Shown here in pieces: positions 34,112 to 47,000 of a stretch of 64,000 nt of DNA. The DNA comes from Acytostelium subglobosum LB1 (lineage: Eukaryota > Evosea > Eumycetozoa > Acytosteliales > Acytosteliaceae). The translations under genes were made by a program, and so were the position numbers. The stretch lies in the NCBI RefSeq assembly GCF_000787575.1, contig NW_012236531.1, positions 1,139,396 through 1,203,395 of the forward strand. Reading direction: 5' to 3'. Under the pieces are notes generated by a model. That model was not told the origin of the DNA. It saw nothing but the letters and a program-made list of their open reading frames with translations, and made no database searches. Numbering within the stretch: position 1 is the first letter of the stretch; every line of letters starts with the position of its first letter.

Positions 34112-35708
34112 ATGTCAAACGCAGCTTCACTTGTTAGATATGTTTGGTCATGGTTGAATGATAACACATGGCAGGAATACACAAAGCAACAATGTGAACA
34201 GTTTGATGAAGCATTGGCAAAGAAACAAACAGAGATCAATGTTGATAAAGATAGATACATAGACGTTTCACTATCATTCAATGATGTATGTACTACGAGT
34301 AGTAGTAGTAATCATCAATCAAATCATAGACTGGACTAACATAGAATCAATCAATCAATCAATCAGATTGTTACCAACTTCAATAACGTGAAGGATCCAA
34401 ACTTGATTGGAATACAAAGGAGATATGATGATAAAATGAAGAGACGTGCTGTTAGGAGAGAGGCTGTGTCTGTGGATTATCTCAAGGGCGTTAAGTTCTG
34501 CTTCATGGATTCACAGATTGTTGACAGTAAGAAGAAGAAGTCAAAGGAGTTGAAGTCGATCCAAGACAACATCACCGGAATGCAAGGATCAGTCACCACC
34601 ACCTTGGACTCAAAGGTCCAATACCTGATCGTCATGCCAAACGAAATCAAAAGCACTGATGCCGCAGCATTCAACAACGTGCTCGCCAGTGCTGCCGCAT
34701 GTGGTACCATCGCCATCGAATCCACCTTTGTCAACAGCTGTATCTCTGCCAAGAAGAAGGTTGACCATGCTTCATTCGTTGTCGTAAGTATACTTACATC
34801 ACATCCAAGCTCATCCATCCATGTTACTAACACACTCCATCACATCAACAGAGCAAGAGTAATTACATCCATCATTCAATCAAACACAGCTTGACACCTT
34901 AGCTCATTGTACTTACTCCAACCCATATCCACTCATTCATTTTAGAAACTGTTCCTGTAGTGGCTGCCACCACTTCTACTGCTGCTGCTGCTGCGGCCAC
35001 GACTACCACGGCTACAGCGGTTGCTGCTGACTCTCAATACTTTTTGGCTGGAAGCGAGTGGACTGGCATTTGTGGCTCTGGATCAGACCAATATGTTATG
35101 AACCTCAATCTGGCAACAATTGATAAAGCCGGCGAGATCAATGGAACTCTGAATTGGCCAACGCTGAGCCAAGCAGTGACCAAGTTCAAGGGCACACTGA
35201 AGGATCACAAGATCACCTTTGAGGAGTACGAGCTGGTCTCGGGCGACCCTGACGAGATTGAGCTGCCCAACAAGTACACAGCAACCATCTTCCTGGACAA
35301 GATCTCGGGTGGCGTCGACGAGTCCAAGTTTGAGCTCAAGTTAGCCAAATCACCATCAGTCGATCTATTGCGACCACTCACCAACTACAAGGGATCAGTC
35401 ACACAGTATGACCAGTTCAAGCTCAAGGTGACCAAGCGCGAGGACAACCAGTTGGAGGGAACAATCGAATGGCCACACTACAAGGCCAACTGTACTTTTA
35501 AGGGTGTCATCGAGAAGGAGACCATCGTAGTCAAGGACTACTCCGAGGGCAAGGTTCTCGGACCAGAGATCAAAGCACCTTTCACAAGTAAGTGGAGATT
35601 GTGGACACCATAAATGTACGCGCGTGCGACTAACCATCCCCTTCCTCTCCAGTCACCACCATCCAGGACAAGAACAATGTCAGTATGAAGATTACTGTTG
35701 CCAATTGA
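34112..35708 (+). CDS. WWE + BRCT protein with two C-terminal beta repeats
   Basis: Exons 34112-34285, 34367-34783, then either a 7-nt microexon (34852-34858) plus 34946-35587 or a single exon 34903-35587, and finally 35653-35708; roughly 425-440 residues. The N-terminus fits a WWE domain (VRYVWSWLNDNTWQEY, ending IQRRYDDKMKRRAVRRE), which binds poly-ADP-ribose. Next is a BRCT-like fold (LKGVKFCFMDSQIVD...VQYLIVMPNEI...TIAIESTFVNSCIS). After an Ala/Thr spacer come two similar ~80-residue units: WTGICGSGSDQYVMNLNL...GTLNWPTL...KFKGTLKDHKITFEEY and YKGSVTQYDQFKLKV...GTIEWPHYKANCTFKGVIEKETI. No PARP catalytic domain is present. A role in ADP-ribose-directed DNA repair is plausible but inferred. 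Confidence 0.78.
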
Positions 35709-36158
35709 TTGAGCACGCCATCAATTAAAGATAGAGACGATGACGATATCGATAATGAATGTTAAAGTCTTACGAGGTTCTTTTATTGTATAAGTACATG
35801 GAAGTGAGACTGGAAGGTTGGCTTGGTTGGTTGTTTGGCTATGGAATAAGAAAAAATATTGATTGATTGAATGATTGGATTGAAGATGATTGATTGATTG
35901 ATTGATTGGACCTCCATGAGGCCCAGGCATTCCCTTCTAGGTGCATGCCTAGAGATAGGAGTCTTGGTGGATAGAGGAGGGTGGAGGTGAAGTGAATTCA
36001 ATCTGTGTCATTGATGGATGACTGAGAGAGTCGATGGATGGACGTTGATGTGATGTGATGTGATGCGATGACGTTAAAGTGGAAGTGGAAGTGATGGGGA
36101 GTTGCTGCTATTCGTTGCTTAATGGTGATGGAGATGATGATGGATGATGATGAGCATT
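35709..36158. other. Intergenic region between convergent genes
   Basis: Contains the 3' ends of the WWE-BRCT and G-alpha genes, GATT tetranucleotide runs near 35880-35910, and a short palindromic stretch around 35930-35950 (CCTAGAAGG/CCTAGAG-like, GGTGCATGCCTAG). No gene seen. Confidence 0.45.
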
Positions 36159-37402
36159 TTAAATGGTCATACCAGCCTGGTCCAGGGTGATGTTGAGCAC
36201 GATGTCCTTGACACTGTTAAAGACGTGGGCAATGTTGGAGGTGTTGGTGGCACAGGTCAGATGTGGATAGATCAGCTTCTTGGGGTTCTCGTTCTGGGTC
36301 AGGAATTGATGCTTGATGTAGTCGCTGCAGGCCTCGTACGTGGATGGACCCTGGTACTCCTTGAAGCACTGGGTCAGTGGCGACTTGGTGATCTTCTCGG
36401 CGAACAGGTCGCTCTTGTTCAAGAAGAGGATCATGGCTGTGTCGGCGAACCACTTGGTGTTGCAGATCTCCTTGAACAGCTTGAGCGACTCTTGCATACG
36501 GTTGGTGGTGTCGTCCTCGTACAGCTTGAGGTCATACTCGCTCAGTGCCACACAGAAGATGACGGCGGTCACCTCCTGGAAGCAGTGCATCCACTTCTTA
36601 CGCTCTGAACGCTGTCCACCGACGTCGACCATTCTGAACTGCGATCCACCAACCTCAAACTGTGTCTCAATGATACCTGTCGTCTTGGTACGTGAACGCA
36701 ACACATCAGACTCTGATGGAAGGTACTCTGGCTTTGATATCCTTTCAATGGCATCAAAGTAACTTGAAGTGAAGTGAAGTGAGTGAGTGAGATGTTGTGA
36801 TCACCACCATGATTGATTGATTGATTGATATACATACTATGCAGCAGAGTCATTCAATTGGAATTCGGATGATCGTGAGAAGGCAGTCTGGATGCCTGGA
36901 TCGGACCACAACTGCTTGATGTCCTTGGCCAACTCTGGAGTGAGGACACCGTTGAAGTGATCGCCCAAGTCATTTGAAATTCTAGAGGCAGCCTCTTTGT
37001 TGTTCTCGCTGATGCCAATCCTGAGCTCCTCAGCGGCATTGACCAACACTCTCATTGAACCAACAGTGTTGTTATAAATGATTGTCTTGTAAGATCCTCT
37101 CTCCTCCTCTGTAAAACCATTCAAATGAAGAATCTTCATCTGCTTTGCGATGGTACTCTGTTTAAGATTGATTGATTGTTTGATTGATTGTTAGTTAGTC
37201 ATGTGACTGACAATCCCTCTTGAGCATCGATCAATGAATGAAGTGATATACATACCTTTCCGGACTCACCAGCGCCCAACAACAACAACTTTATCTCTCC
37301 CTCGAGCTTGACTCTGTCGTGCTTCAACAGATGGTTGATAGCATGGTTGGCCTTGATCTCATCGGCTGTTCCCAATTCTTGCTTTCCACAAATGTTTCCC
37401 AT
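36159..37402 (-). CDS. gpaA: Heterotrimeric G protein alpha subunit, G-alpha-1-like
   Basis: Exons 37256-37402, 36838-37157 and 36159-36762 give 356 residues, the normal G-alpha length. All nucleotide-binding boxes are intact: P-loop GAGESGKS, switch I RTKTTG (with the arginine and threonine needed for hydrolysis), [18 protein letters not shown] and TCAT. The N-terminal MGNICGK carries the myristoylation glycine and a palmitoylatable cysteine, so it acts at the plasma membrane downstream of seven-helix receptors. From memory the N-terminus (MGNICGK-ELG, EIKAN) and the helical domain ([17 protein letters not shown]) match Dictyostelium G-alpha-1 rather than the cAMP-coupled G-alpha-2. The C-terminus (LDQAGMTI) lacks the pertussis-toxin cysteine. 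Confidence 0.93.
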
Positions 37403-38699
37403 GATTTACTTTATCTATATTGGTATTATTTTAATCTATATATATATCTCCTGACTCTATCTGTCTGTCTGTCTATCTTTGAGTCTGTGTAACTATCTGC
37501 TGTCTACCCTGTCTGTGTTATGTTATAATGTTAATGTTAATGTTATGTAGTGGTAGTAGTAGTAGTAATAGTAATGTTGACTATGTATGTATGTATATAT
37601 CTATCTAACTATCACTTGATCACTGTATATCTATGTCCTGTATGTCTTGGGCCAATGCTGTCTCAATCGCTGAAGCCATTTTGTTGCCCTTTCTCACACA
37701 CCAACAAACAAACCAACACAAATACACACATCGCGGGTAAAATTAATAAAAAGAAACTGATTTTAAAATCATCAAAAAAACCGTCATAGTCATGATGGGT
37801 GAGGGCCAATCACTCAATGTGTGTGTTTGACAGACGGACTGGTGATGTCAGTTGGGGGGTGAGGGGTATGCTTTGACCCTACCCACATCCAATCACCAGC
37901 TGCAGTAAACATTAAGTGTGATTGATTGTATGACCCATCACCAACATTGGTGTGACTCTGGTGAGATTTGAGTTGAGGGATAGCGTGGCTGATTGATTGA
38001 AGTAGGGCAGGGTGGGGTGGAAGAAGGGTAGGTAGGACAGTCCAACCCAATGAATGGATTGCCCTTCCGAACAAAGATATCTTATTTTTTTGTCGGTTTC
38101 CTTCTTCTTTTTCATTGATTGTATTGTACATGTGCAATGATGAATATTCGATATGACATTGTGTTGTTTGATTGATCATACTCGTTAAACGTTTGATTAA
38201 TTGGATTAATTAAAGGTGTTTGTTATGATTAAGTATTTGGATTTAGATTGAAGGATAATGAATTGAATGAATGGATTTCGTGATGATGGTGATTGTTGAT
38301 CTCAACCCAGGACAACCCTTGTCGTTCATTCTCAATTCTTGTTTGTATTGAGAACACAAGCCGCTCATTCTGGCCCACATCCATCCCCAATCCTGGTCTC
38401 AAAAAGTCTTTGATCGAATCATGAATATCTAATTAAAATTTATTATTTATCGGGCTCTACAAATACGAAAGTGCAAAGAAATGGTCTGGTCCTTCTCAAA
38501 CAATGACGCCAACATTGTTGTTATAAACACAACACATATGTTGTGGTACTTCTCGGGTCTTGAGTGTCAGCGTCCAGTCTAGTCTATAGTCCAGTCGACT
38601 TGGGGTAGTTTGAGGGATGGTATTATGTACATGATTTATCTTGTCTTTGCATTGTTCTCGCTTCGCTTCTTGAATGACTGACTGACTAAGTACTCCTAC
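37403..38699. other. Intergenic region (1.3 kb)
   Basis: Holds the G-alpha promoter (TGTC, TATC and TA microsatellites, 37440-37620) and the 3' flank of VID27. A slightly GC-richer stretch at 37800-38060 has short open frames on the minus strand with no domain. I see no RNA gene. Confidence 0.45.
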
Positions 38700-41607
38700 T
38701 TATTGTGGCTTGTAGACCTTCTTGCTCATACAAACATCGTTTGGCAGTGTTACGATGATTGAGTTGTCTCTGTTGAACTTAAACTGATCGGCAACGATCT
38801 CAGTGTTGAACTCTTGAATCTGGTAGATGTCCAAGACGTTCTGTTTGATCTTTCTAAAGTTCCAGGTGATTAGGAAGCGGCCCGACGACGTAACAATCGA
38901 CGTCTCGGCCTGTTCACCCGGCGCAATGTTGAATTTGGCGGGCGTGAATGACACGCGGCCACCGATCCTCCTCAGATCGGCTGGCTTGAGGTGCAGACGC
39001 TTGGGGATGGGCTTCCTGTCGCCCAGGCGCTGGTCAAAGCCGTTCACGCCGTCCTTGGTCTCGACGGGCACTATCAGCAGGTACTGCTGGCAGGTCGCCA
39101 CGACCCACTTGCCGTCCACGGTGGTGTCGACGCCCAGGATAGGGTCACCAATGCCTGGCAGCGTGGTTTTGGATCGTAGCAGCTTGCCCTGTGGGTCGTT
39201 GGCGGTGGCCGATACCTTGTTGGTATCGAACTGGTTCTTGCCAAACAGCTTGATCTCACCCTTGTTGGTGGCCAGCGCAATGTGGCCGTGACCAGACACG
39301 GCACCACAGGTGTTGAGTGAGCGCGGCTTGGAGCCACCCGAGAACTTCTGGGTGACCTTGTTCTTGTTCTGGCGGGGGTCCACAAGGAACAGGTTGTTGC
39401 CATTCATACCAATGAATGAGTCCACATTCTGAGTCTCATCAAACTTGTGCTGGGGAAGGATAGACTCTGCCAACGACTGTTGATTGTTCCAGTTCAAGTC
39501 CCATTCCTGGACCACATCCGGGCGATGCAAATCCATCTTGAACACCTTCTTCTTGTCTCCCGGGTTGAGCATGAGCAATGATGTGTCCTGGTTTTGGAGC
39601 ATCAGCTGTTGGTTGTATAATTGAGTGAGTTGTGTTAGTCATGTCGGGGAAACATCATCATCCAATGTGTGATGAACATAACATACCTTCTTTGGAGAGA
39701 ATGTGGCACCATTCTTGTCCTTGATGCCCTTGATGATTGAGTTGAATTGGACATCGTTCTCGCCAGTGTTGAAGACGCCAATGTTGGAGCCACGGACGAC
39801 GAATGATCTGTCTTTGTAGCCAACGAGCAGCTCACTGTTTCTTGGTCCCTTGTCATCGTACTTGACACTCTGTACCTCGTCCACCTCTTCCTCCTCGTCC
39901 TCTTCATCCTCATCCGTCTCATCTTCATCCTCGCTCTCAACCTGCTGTACTGGTTGTCTTGGCTGTTGTTGTGGCTTGACCGGTGTCTTTGTTGAGATAT
40001 ATCTCTGCTCGACCTCATCATCGCTGTCATCCTCCTCTTCCTCCTCATCTTCGTCCTCCTCATCCAAGACAATTGGTTTCCTCGAGTCATTCACTCTCCT
40101 TTGTCTTATAACCTCGTCATCATCCTGCTTGGTAGCTCTTGTCGATGTTGTTGTTGTTGGTGCTTTGACAAATCTTCCAGGCTGTTCGACCTCTTCCTCG
40201 CTGACTTCCTCTGAGATGGATTCTTCGACATCCACTGACTCCTCTTCCTCTTCCTCTTCATCCTCCTCCTCCTCGTCCTCAAGGATCGATCCCTGCAACT
40301 TCCTCAATTGAGCCTCTTCATCGTCGGTGAACTTTGATGAGATGGTCACATCGGCAAAGTCTTCAAGATCCTTGTTGGTGAATCCATCGTCAGTGTCAAA
40401 CATAATGTTGGGGTCCTCATAGTCGTCGGTCATTGCATTGGACAGGTAGGACACCTCGTCCTTCTTGCCCTTGAACTTGATCTGGTGCATGGCCTCGTAG
40501 TGCAGCTTGGTGAACATCTCGCGGAACTCCTCGTACTCCTCGGGTGAATCGAAACGCACACTCCATCTGGTGAGCACCTCGCTGGCAACGTTGGAATACC
40601 AGATGAATGAGATCTGCTCGCCGTAGAAGTGCGGGTTCATATCGGGTCCGATCTTTTGGGCAATGACCGTGCTCTCGTCGGGCATCACAACGTAGAGTGT
40701 GTGCTCGATTGGCGAGTCGCCCGTGGTGTTGAGAAGGACAAACATGTTGGCATCCTGCAGATTGAACGTGTTGTTGTGCTCCAGGTAGAGCGAGCAGTGG
40801 CTGCGCAGTCTACTGGCGCCCTTTGGCGCGGGAAGTTTTCCGACCATCATCTTGGGCGCGGGCGGCTCAGGCTGGAGGACCTGCGTTGGGTAGAGCGAGG
40901 GAGCTGGCGCCGCCTCCTCTGCTGGAGGTGGTGCGTTGACCGGGGCCACAGAATTGCGAGGCTGAATCGTCTGCACATTGGTCTGGATCGAGACTGTCTC
41001 AGTCTTGGTGTGGCGACACATGGTCTGGATGTCGTATATGGGGGCGGTGGTATGATGTTGCTGGTGCTTGGCTTCAAACAGACATTGGCACAGCAGTAGC
41101 TCCAGACGGTCTGCATCCTCCTCGCTGTTCTCGTTGCTCTCGAGCTCGAATAGGAATCGTGTCTGGGTTCCACGCCAGCTGAATGCAATGCCGCCGTTTG
41201 GTCCGTCCTCGCGATTGAGGTCGATGCCACCTGCCGTCATTGGGAATTCAAAACTATTTGATTGTTGGTCCTCTGACTCATCCCCATCCTCATCCTCATT
41301 CCTATCCTCCTGTTCAACAGCATCCTCATCGACAACCTTTGTTATACGAATGTAATAACTATAGTTTGTTTGTGGCTTCTTAACAATTGATAGTTCACAA
41401 TCTATGAACCTGTTGGGTTGAATACATGTATGTAGGTTATGTTAGTTATTCATTCACTCATTGATTCGTTGGTTGAGTGACTTACAAACATGCCCATTGT
41501 CCACGAGAGAAATGATAGAAGTATCCAGAGAACTCGGCGATTGATGTAGACCTGGATTCTGCGCCTGGATAAAAGTAACTTGACAATCTCTTTATGAATC
41601 CTGACAT
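38700..41607 (-). CDS. vid27: VID27-family protein (vacuolar import and degradation)
   Basis: Exons 41486-41607, 39687-41409 and 38700-39605 give 916 residues. The family is conserved from yeast to amoebae. Yeast Vid27 is linked to vacuolar import and degradation of gluconeogenic enzymes. The C-terminal ~300 residues form the characteristic beta-propeller-like domain ([84 protein letters not shown]). The N-terminal part has a PH-like region, then long acidic runs ([13 protein letters not shown]). The first exon is only about 41 codons ([18 protein letters not shown]) and was placed by splice phase. Yeast function may not transfer. Confidence 0.88.
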
Positions 41608-42005
41608 TGTTGGCCTTTTGTTGGTTGATTAACTACCTGGTCAATGGTCAATGTTCAGTTTGCAAATGTCGATGTCAACAATATTAGATGATGTTCAAAA
41701 ATGTAATAAAATGATATATTGAATATATATATTTATAATAATATATGTGATAGGATATATATGTGTATACGTATGTGTGGATGTTGAATGAATGAATGAG
41801 TGAATGAAGTAAAGTGAGTGAAGTGAAGTGAAGTGTTGAGAAGACGTCAAAGGAGTCGAGTTTGGTTGTGGGATTGTGTGTGAGTGTGTGTTCGCGCCTC
41901 TTTTTGAATTACAATAATCGGGATGTTCACGTGTCTCACAAGGACACATGACTCGATGTCCTTGTTATATATAAATATATATATATTATGTTTGTATTTG
42001 TATTG
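41608..42005. other. Intergenic region between two minus-strand genes
   Basis: AT-rich DNA with TATA-type runs at 41715-41765 and 41970-41990 and GAAGT/GTGA repeats. It contains the VID27 promoter and the 3' end of the amidohydrolase-like gene. Confidence 0.45.
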
Positions 42006-43302
42006 TTATACAACAACAACATTTGTAATCATATAAGTCTTGTAATAGTTCAATATAGAATCGCGAAGTAATCTTGCAAAGAGTAATCTATTCTCTTCGG
42101 TCTGACGCCATTTGATACCAATCTCCACTTGAATACAATTGATACCAAAGGGCGAGGATGAATAGTTCTGTACGGTGAAGCCTCCATTGAACTTTGGATG
42201 CTCCTGGAATGCGTTGAGGACGGTTCGGCCACGGGGCGTCGGTACCACGTCGGCCGTCTGGCTGGCATCAACCTCAAGAGGCACGCGAGTTGGGAATGTC
42301 GGCACGCCATTCGCATGCAGATAGCCAAGTACACTGTTGGGACCATTGATTGATTGTATGCCAGACTCTTTGAGCATTGGCTGCACGGTCGTGAGGTCCT
42401 TGGTGCCGCGCAATATGTGTCCAACCAGGTCTGACTGGCCGTGCATGTCCAGCAACAGTACACGACTGGCCTTGCCATCGCACAGTGCTGTGGCCCTCTT
42501 TACAAAGCTGGCAATGGTGTCGTGATAACGGTTGTAGTGTGGTACCATACGCGGGTCCTCGTAGGCTCTGGAATGTTCACGGTTCATGTCACAAATCTCG
42601 CGATTGATCTTTGAGTAGATGACGAATGGTCTTGCCAATGTTGGATCGAAGCTGAATGCAGACAGATCCAAAGGGTATGTACTGTTGGCGCAGCAACAGC
42701 ATCTTTCATTCTTTGTTGTTGTTGTTGGTTCATTCTTATCATTGCCTACTTTGCAACATGATGGAGTTTCCGTGTTGGTTGTGGTCGTGGTTGTTGTCGC
42801 GGTAGTTGTGCCACAACAATCATCGCCATCATCATTGGCATCATTGACCTGTGTTGTGGTGCTGCCACAACAGTCATCTCCATCATCATCACCAACATCA
42901 TCAGGTGTAGTCGTGGACTTTACTTGAACATCTGACTTGTTATTGTTGTTGGCGTTGTTCAGGTCTGAACAACATGAAGGTGGACAACAACATTGACTGC
43001 AATTGAAACATTGTAGCATGAGAACAGCCATTATATTGGTATAGTCATCCTTGTCCAACACGCCCTTCTTCCTTGTCTCCACTCCATTAATCCGCAGCCA
43101 GCCACTATGAGGGAATGTCATACTGTTTGTTCACTCAAGTATCAGTAATCCATCCATTCATCCATCCATCCACTGCATCCATGCATTCATTCAATCAATC
43201 ATTCATTGATACATACACAATAGGTATGTTACCCTCTTGATAGAATATATGTTCATCATCGTAGTATTCAACTTTGTTGTTATTGTTGTTGTTATTCTCC
43301 AT
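42006..43302 (-). CDS. N-formylglutamate amidohydrolase-like enzyme with Cys-rich insert
   Basis: Exons 43217-43302 and 42006-43122 give 400 residues. The family hydrolyses N-formylglutamate or related N-acyl amino acids using zinc. Diagnostic blocks are NIPIVMTFPHSG near the N-terminus, YSKINREICDMNREHSRAYED, VLLLDMHGQ (metal-binding Asp/His) and the C-terminal GINCIQVEIG. Between the PHSG block and the second block lies an insert of about 110 residues that is strikingly rich in cysteine pairs: CFNCSQCCCPPSCC, two GDDCCG units in acidic repeats, PSCCK and RCCCC. That insert is not part of the enzyme fold I know; it might bind metal or be a disordered expansion. Substrate is unknown. Confidence 0.82.
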
Positions 43303-44005
43303 TATTATCTGTGTTGGTTCTATATCTCTTGATCAATAAGGTAGGCAGTTGAATGAGATCAATCTTGAGGTCGACCACATCTTGGGCACTTCAGATCTGA
43401 AGTGTTGTGTTTTCGAATCGAACCCAAGCATCGATTCCATTCTTCTTCCTTCCTTCCCCACACAACATTAATAAGTTTAGTTTAGTTTATCTTTTTGATT
43501 GATTTGATTTGATGATGATGATGATTGGAATGTATGTTATCCCGCGCACTTCTCCCAGATCTAGTCTTTCAACCAGCCGAGACAAGCATATAAAGAATAG
43601 CGATAAGTCTTACTTTGTACATGGCCGCATGCCTACACTGTAACATAGAACAGATAGGGATGGACGATTTTTGTCGAATCGTCTACAAAGGGTTTTTTTC
43701 CTTTTCGAAACTCTAACAAAACGAACGAAACTTACCCTTACTTCTTTCCTTTTAATTCTTTATTTATGGGATAAATCACTTTTTTTAACATAAATTATTA
43801 TTTGTTATTTATAGTAGTAGTTATAACTGTACAATGTCATAAGTTAAATTATTAGTAGTATTGATTGTAATACTTTGTTTGGAGTTGAATTGAGACGATG
43901 TTCAAAAAAACTCTTCATAGCAAAGGGGGTACCCTTCATTTTTGGTGAACTTACTTGTTGTGTACAAATAATCATTCAATCAATTAATCAGTTGTATATA
44001 CAGTA
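43303..44005. other. Intergenic region between divergent genes
   Basis: Contains two promoters. It has a 7-bp hairpin with 7-nt loop at 43663-43683 (GACGATT/AATCGTC), T-tracts at 43690-43800, and a palindrome AAGGG-GG-TACCCTT near 43922-43937. A B-box-like GGTTCGATTC on the minus strand (about 43410-43425) lacks a matching tRNA fold. Confidence 0.45.
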
Positions 44006-47000
44006 ATGAATACTGCTACTAAACATGTATCGACTGTAGTTGCAGCAACAACAACAACAACAACAACAGCAGCAGTACAACCTCAAACTCAAACACAATC
44101 AACAAACACAACAACTCCGACTTCAAATGTCATGTCAGGTGACACAAATCAAGGGGTAACATCTGCAGACAATGAGTTCAAATCACTATTGTTGTTGATA
44201 CTTCAATCAAAGATACAATTGTCATTGGTTGTACAATGGATATCATCAACCAAGACACCAAAGTATTCGTCATCCAATGATGTAAGTTATCAATCATCTT
44301 GACCCTGACTCGACTCGACTTGACTCACTCACTCAATCAATCAATATATAAGTATACATCTATAAGGGAGTTGAATCAGAGATCACCAGTATCATTTGCA
44401 CAGTACTATATAGAGGAGTTAAAGACATTGTTCAATGCATTGATGTTTAAACATTCAACTCCACTGGGGAGTGGGCAGTTGACTGCCACGCCAACTTTAA
44501 CAGTGCCCACCGCCACAACACCAAGTAGTAATGACTTTCCTCCATTGTCCGCGCCAATACAACATCGCAAGTCAGCATCATCTTCAAATAATAATCAACA
44601 ACAACAACAAGGTGGACAACATGTGGATGCCAAGAGTGATGCCTGGCAGACGATCCAAAAGGATCAATCAGACCAGGTGGATGCGGCAGTAGAGATATAC
44701 TGCTCAATAATGTTTAACAGATTATATACGAGCACGATGCTCACAGAGTTCAACTTCCTACTGATGATCTTGTCGGCAATACAACGAATCACTGGCACTG
44801 GCGGTGGTAGTGGCTGTGGTGGCAGCGGCCAACACTCAAAGGCTTCGATGGTGGCCACTCTATCCACACTTGACCAATCACTCTTTCCATCTGTGGCATG
44901 GGCACTTCACTTTTGTCTCCGAGCGCTAAACAATCTACAACCACTACTCGTCCTGCTTCATCCCAAGCTACTGTTACAGTTATCTGATAACAAGATGTAA
45001 GCTATAGTCGTAATAGAATGAGTCCTTGGAGTGCACTCACTAACTCATTCAATCAATCAATCAATATAGAGTTGAACAATACGATCAACACTTGTCTCAA
45101 TCACTCAAGGCAAGTGCGAATAGGGTCATGGAGGAGAACAAACAATCATTGAGCGCAAGGAAGAAGTCATCAAGAATGATCTCACCGTTCAGGACTCAAG
45201 GCGAGACCGATCCATATCAGAAGATGTTCAGAAAGACTGAGGACCCCAATCGCCAGAAGTGTCTGGATGAGTTCCATGACTTGATCAGAGTGTTCCAGGC
45301 AACGCCAGGCTCCATCAGTACTGGTGGAGCAACAACGACAACATCATCATCCATTGATATGCTCTCATCACGTGTGGATAAGTTCTTCAATCAATTACTC
45401 AATCGTAAGAATATTTGGTGGTTCTGTGACTTCTTCATTGATCAGTATCAACAGTGCTGCCAGCTGGACATTGATGAGCAACAACAACAGCAGCAACAGC
45501 ATTACACTCCATCCGAGCTCGCCACCTCTGGCACCAACAAAGAGCAATCACCATGGAATCAAGAGAGGATGATGTTACTTCAGAAGCGTATGGAGCAAGG
45601 TGGAGCCATCCATCTCTCGCCCTCGCCATCACCCTCGCCCTCACTTGGGGGCGGTAATAGTACAATCAATAAGCAAGGCAACACAACGAGCGCAACAACA
45701 ACTTCGACGACAAGTAAACCAAACACAGCCACTCCTACACCAACGAGTGGAAAGCAGAAGAAAACGATAATACCATTGAATCAACTTCATTTGGTGTATC
45801 AACCTACGACGGCGACAACGACGACGACAAAGCCAGCAGCAACAGCAGAGACACAACAACCTCAACCATCACATCCAGCAATGCATCGTAATCATGATCA
45901 GCAACATAGGTATCAAGGCAGGCATCACTATGGTGGTGGTGGACATCAGAGTGGCGGTGGACAACAGAGTAGTAGCAGCAGCGCACCCAGCCACAGCCAT
46001 CAGACCTCACCAAACACATTCGCCCGTCTCCTTTCATTCTTCAACATTAAGGAACAGTTCTTTGCCAACTTCATCCTGGCGCACAATGACTTCCAATTCT
46101 ACCACCACTTGCAGGCCAGCCTTGTGGACAAGTTCAACACACTCCAGACCTGCCAATGCAGCAACGTCAACCACAATCACGGCGACTACCACGATCGCAT
46201 CAGTCATCTCCAAAGCCTGGTGCGCCTCATGACCCTGCTGCACCTTCTGCCCACCGAGACGTACCACAAGAGCTCGTCATGGCAGTCACCATCATTCGCA
46301 GACATCAGCACGCGATGCAATGCACTTCCGCCACCCGTTGACTGGCGCACACTGCTCCTGAACAGCATGACGTCCGAGACCATGGTGGTGGGCATCCCCT
46401 GTGTCGTCCAGTTCCTCAAGATGGCGGACAATGTCACGCGTGAGACCCCGCTCTTCCAGGAGCTCACGAACATCCTCAAGAACATCTACAATCTGCCCAG
46501 CGTCATTCCTACGCCCGGCAACCATTCATCATTCAACTACACATCATTGTTCATCCTGTTGGAGCTCGAGCGATACTTTGAGCTCGCCAACACTTCGGCA
46601 CTGGTCTACACACACGTCTCGTTGCCATTCGCAGGTAGTGGTCTGGTCACTACATCACCCTCGCCATCATCAACGCCACGCACACCAACCACTCCATCAA
46701 AGGCTGCACAGTCGGCCACCACACCCACCAAGTCCAAGCCATCGGGCGGACAGCCAGCAGCCGACCTCAACCCAACGATTGGATATTCGATGCTCTGGGC
46801 CGACAGCAACAACATCACGTTAATGTTGAACGACTTGTTTGTGACGCTGCGCGATGCCGCCACTACACACAGCGGGGGCGATCGCAACTTGCAAAGCCAA
46901 TCGGACTTGTCATCCAACCCAGCATCCATCTCACCCTCGAAGCATCTGATTAGGAAGAAGGGCAATCAGACAATCAAAAAGATCGCGCCCATCACAGCTT

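Noticed and set aside
39850-40311. Poly-Ser plus-strand frame of 153 codons
   Set aside because: Antisense of GAG/GAC-type acidic runs in VID27, which always give Ser-rich complements.
43405-43430. tRNA-like B box (GGTTCGATTC on the minus strand)
   Set aside because: The flanks do not pair as a T-arm, and no A box or acceptor stem could be found.
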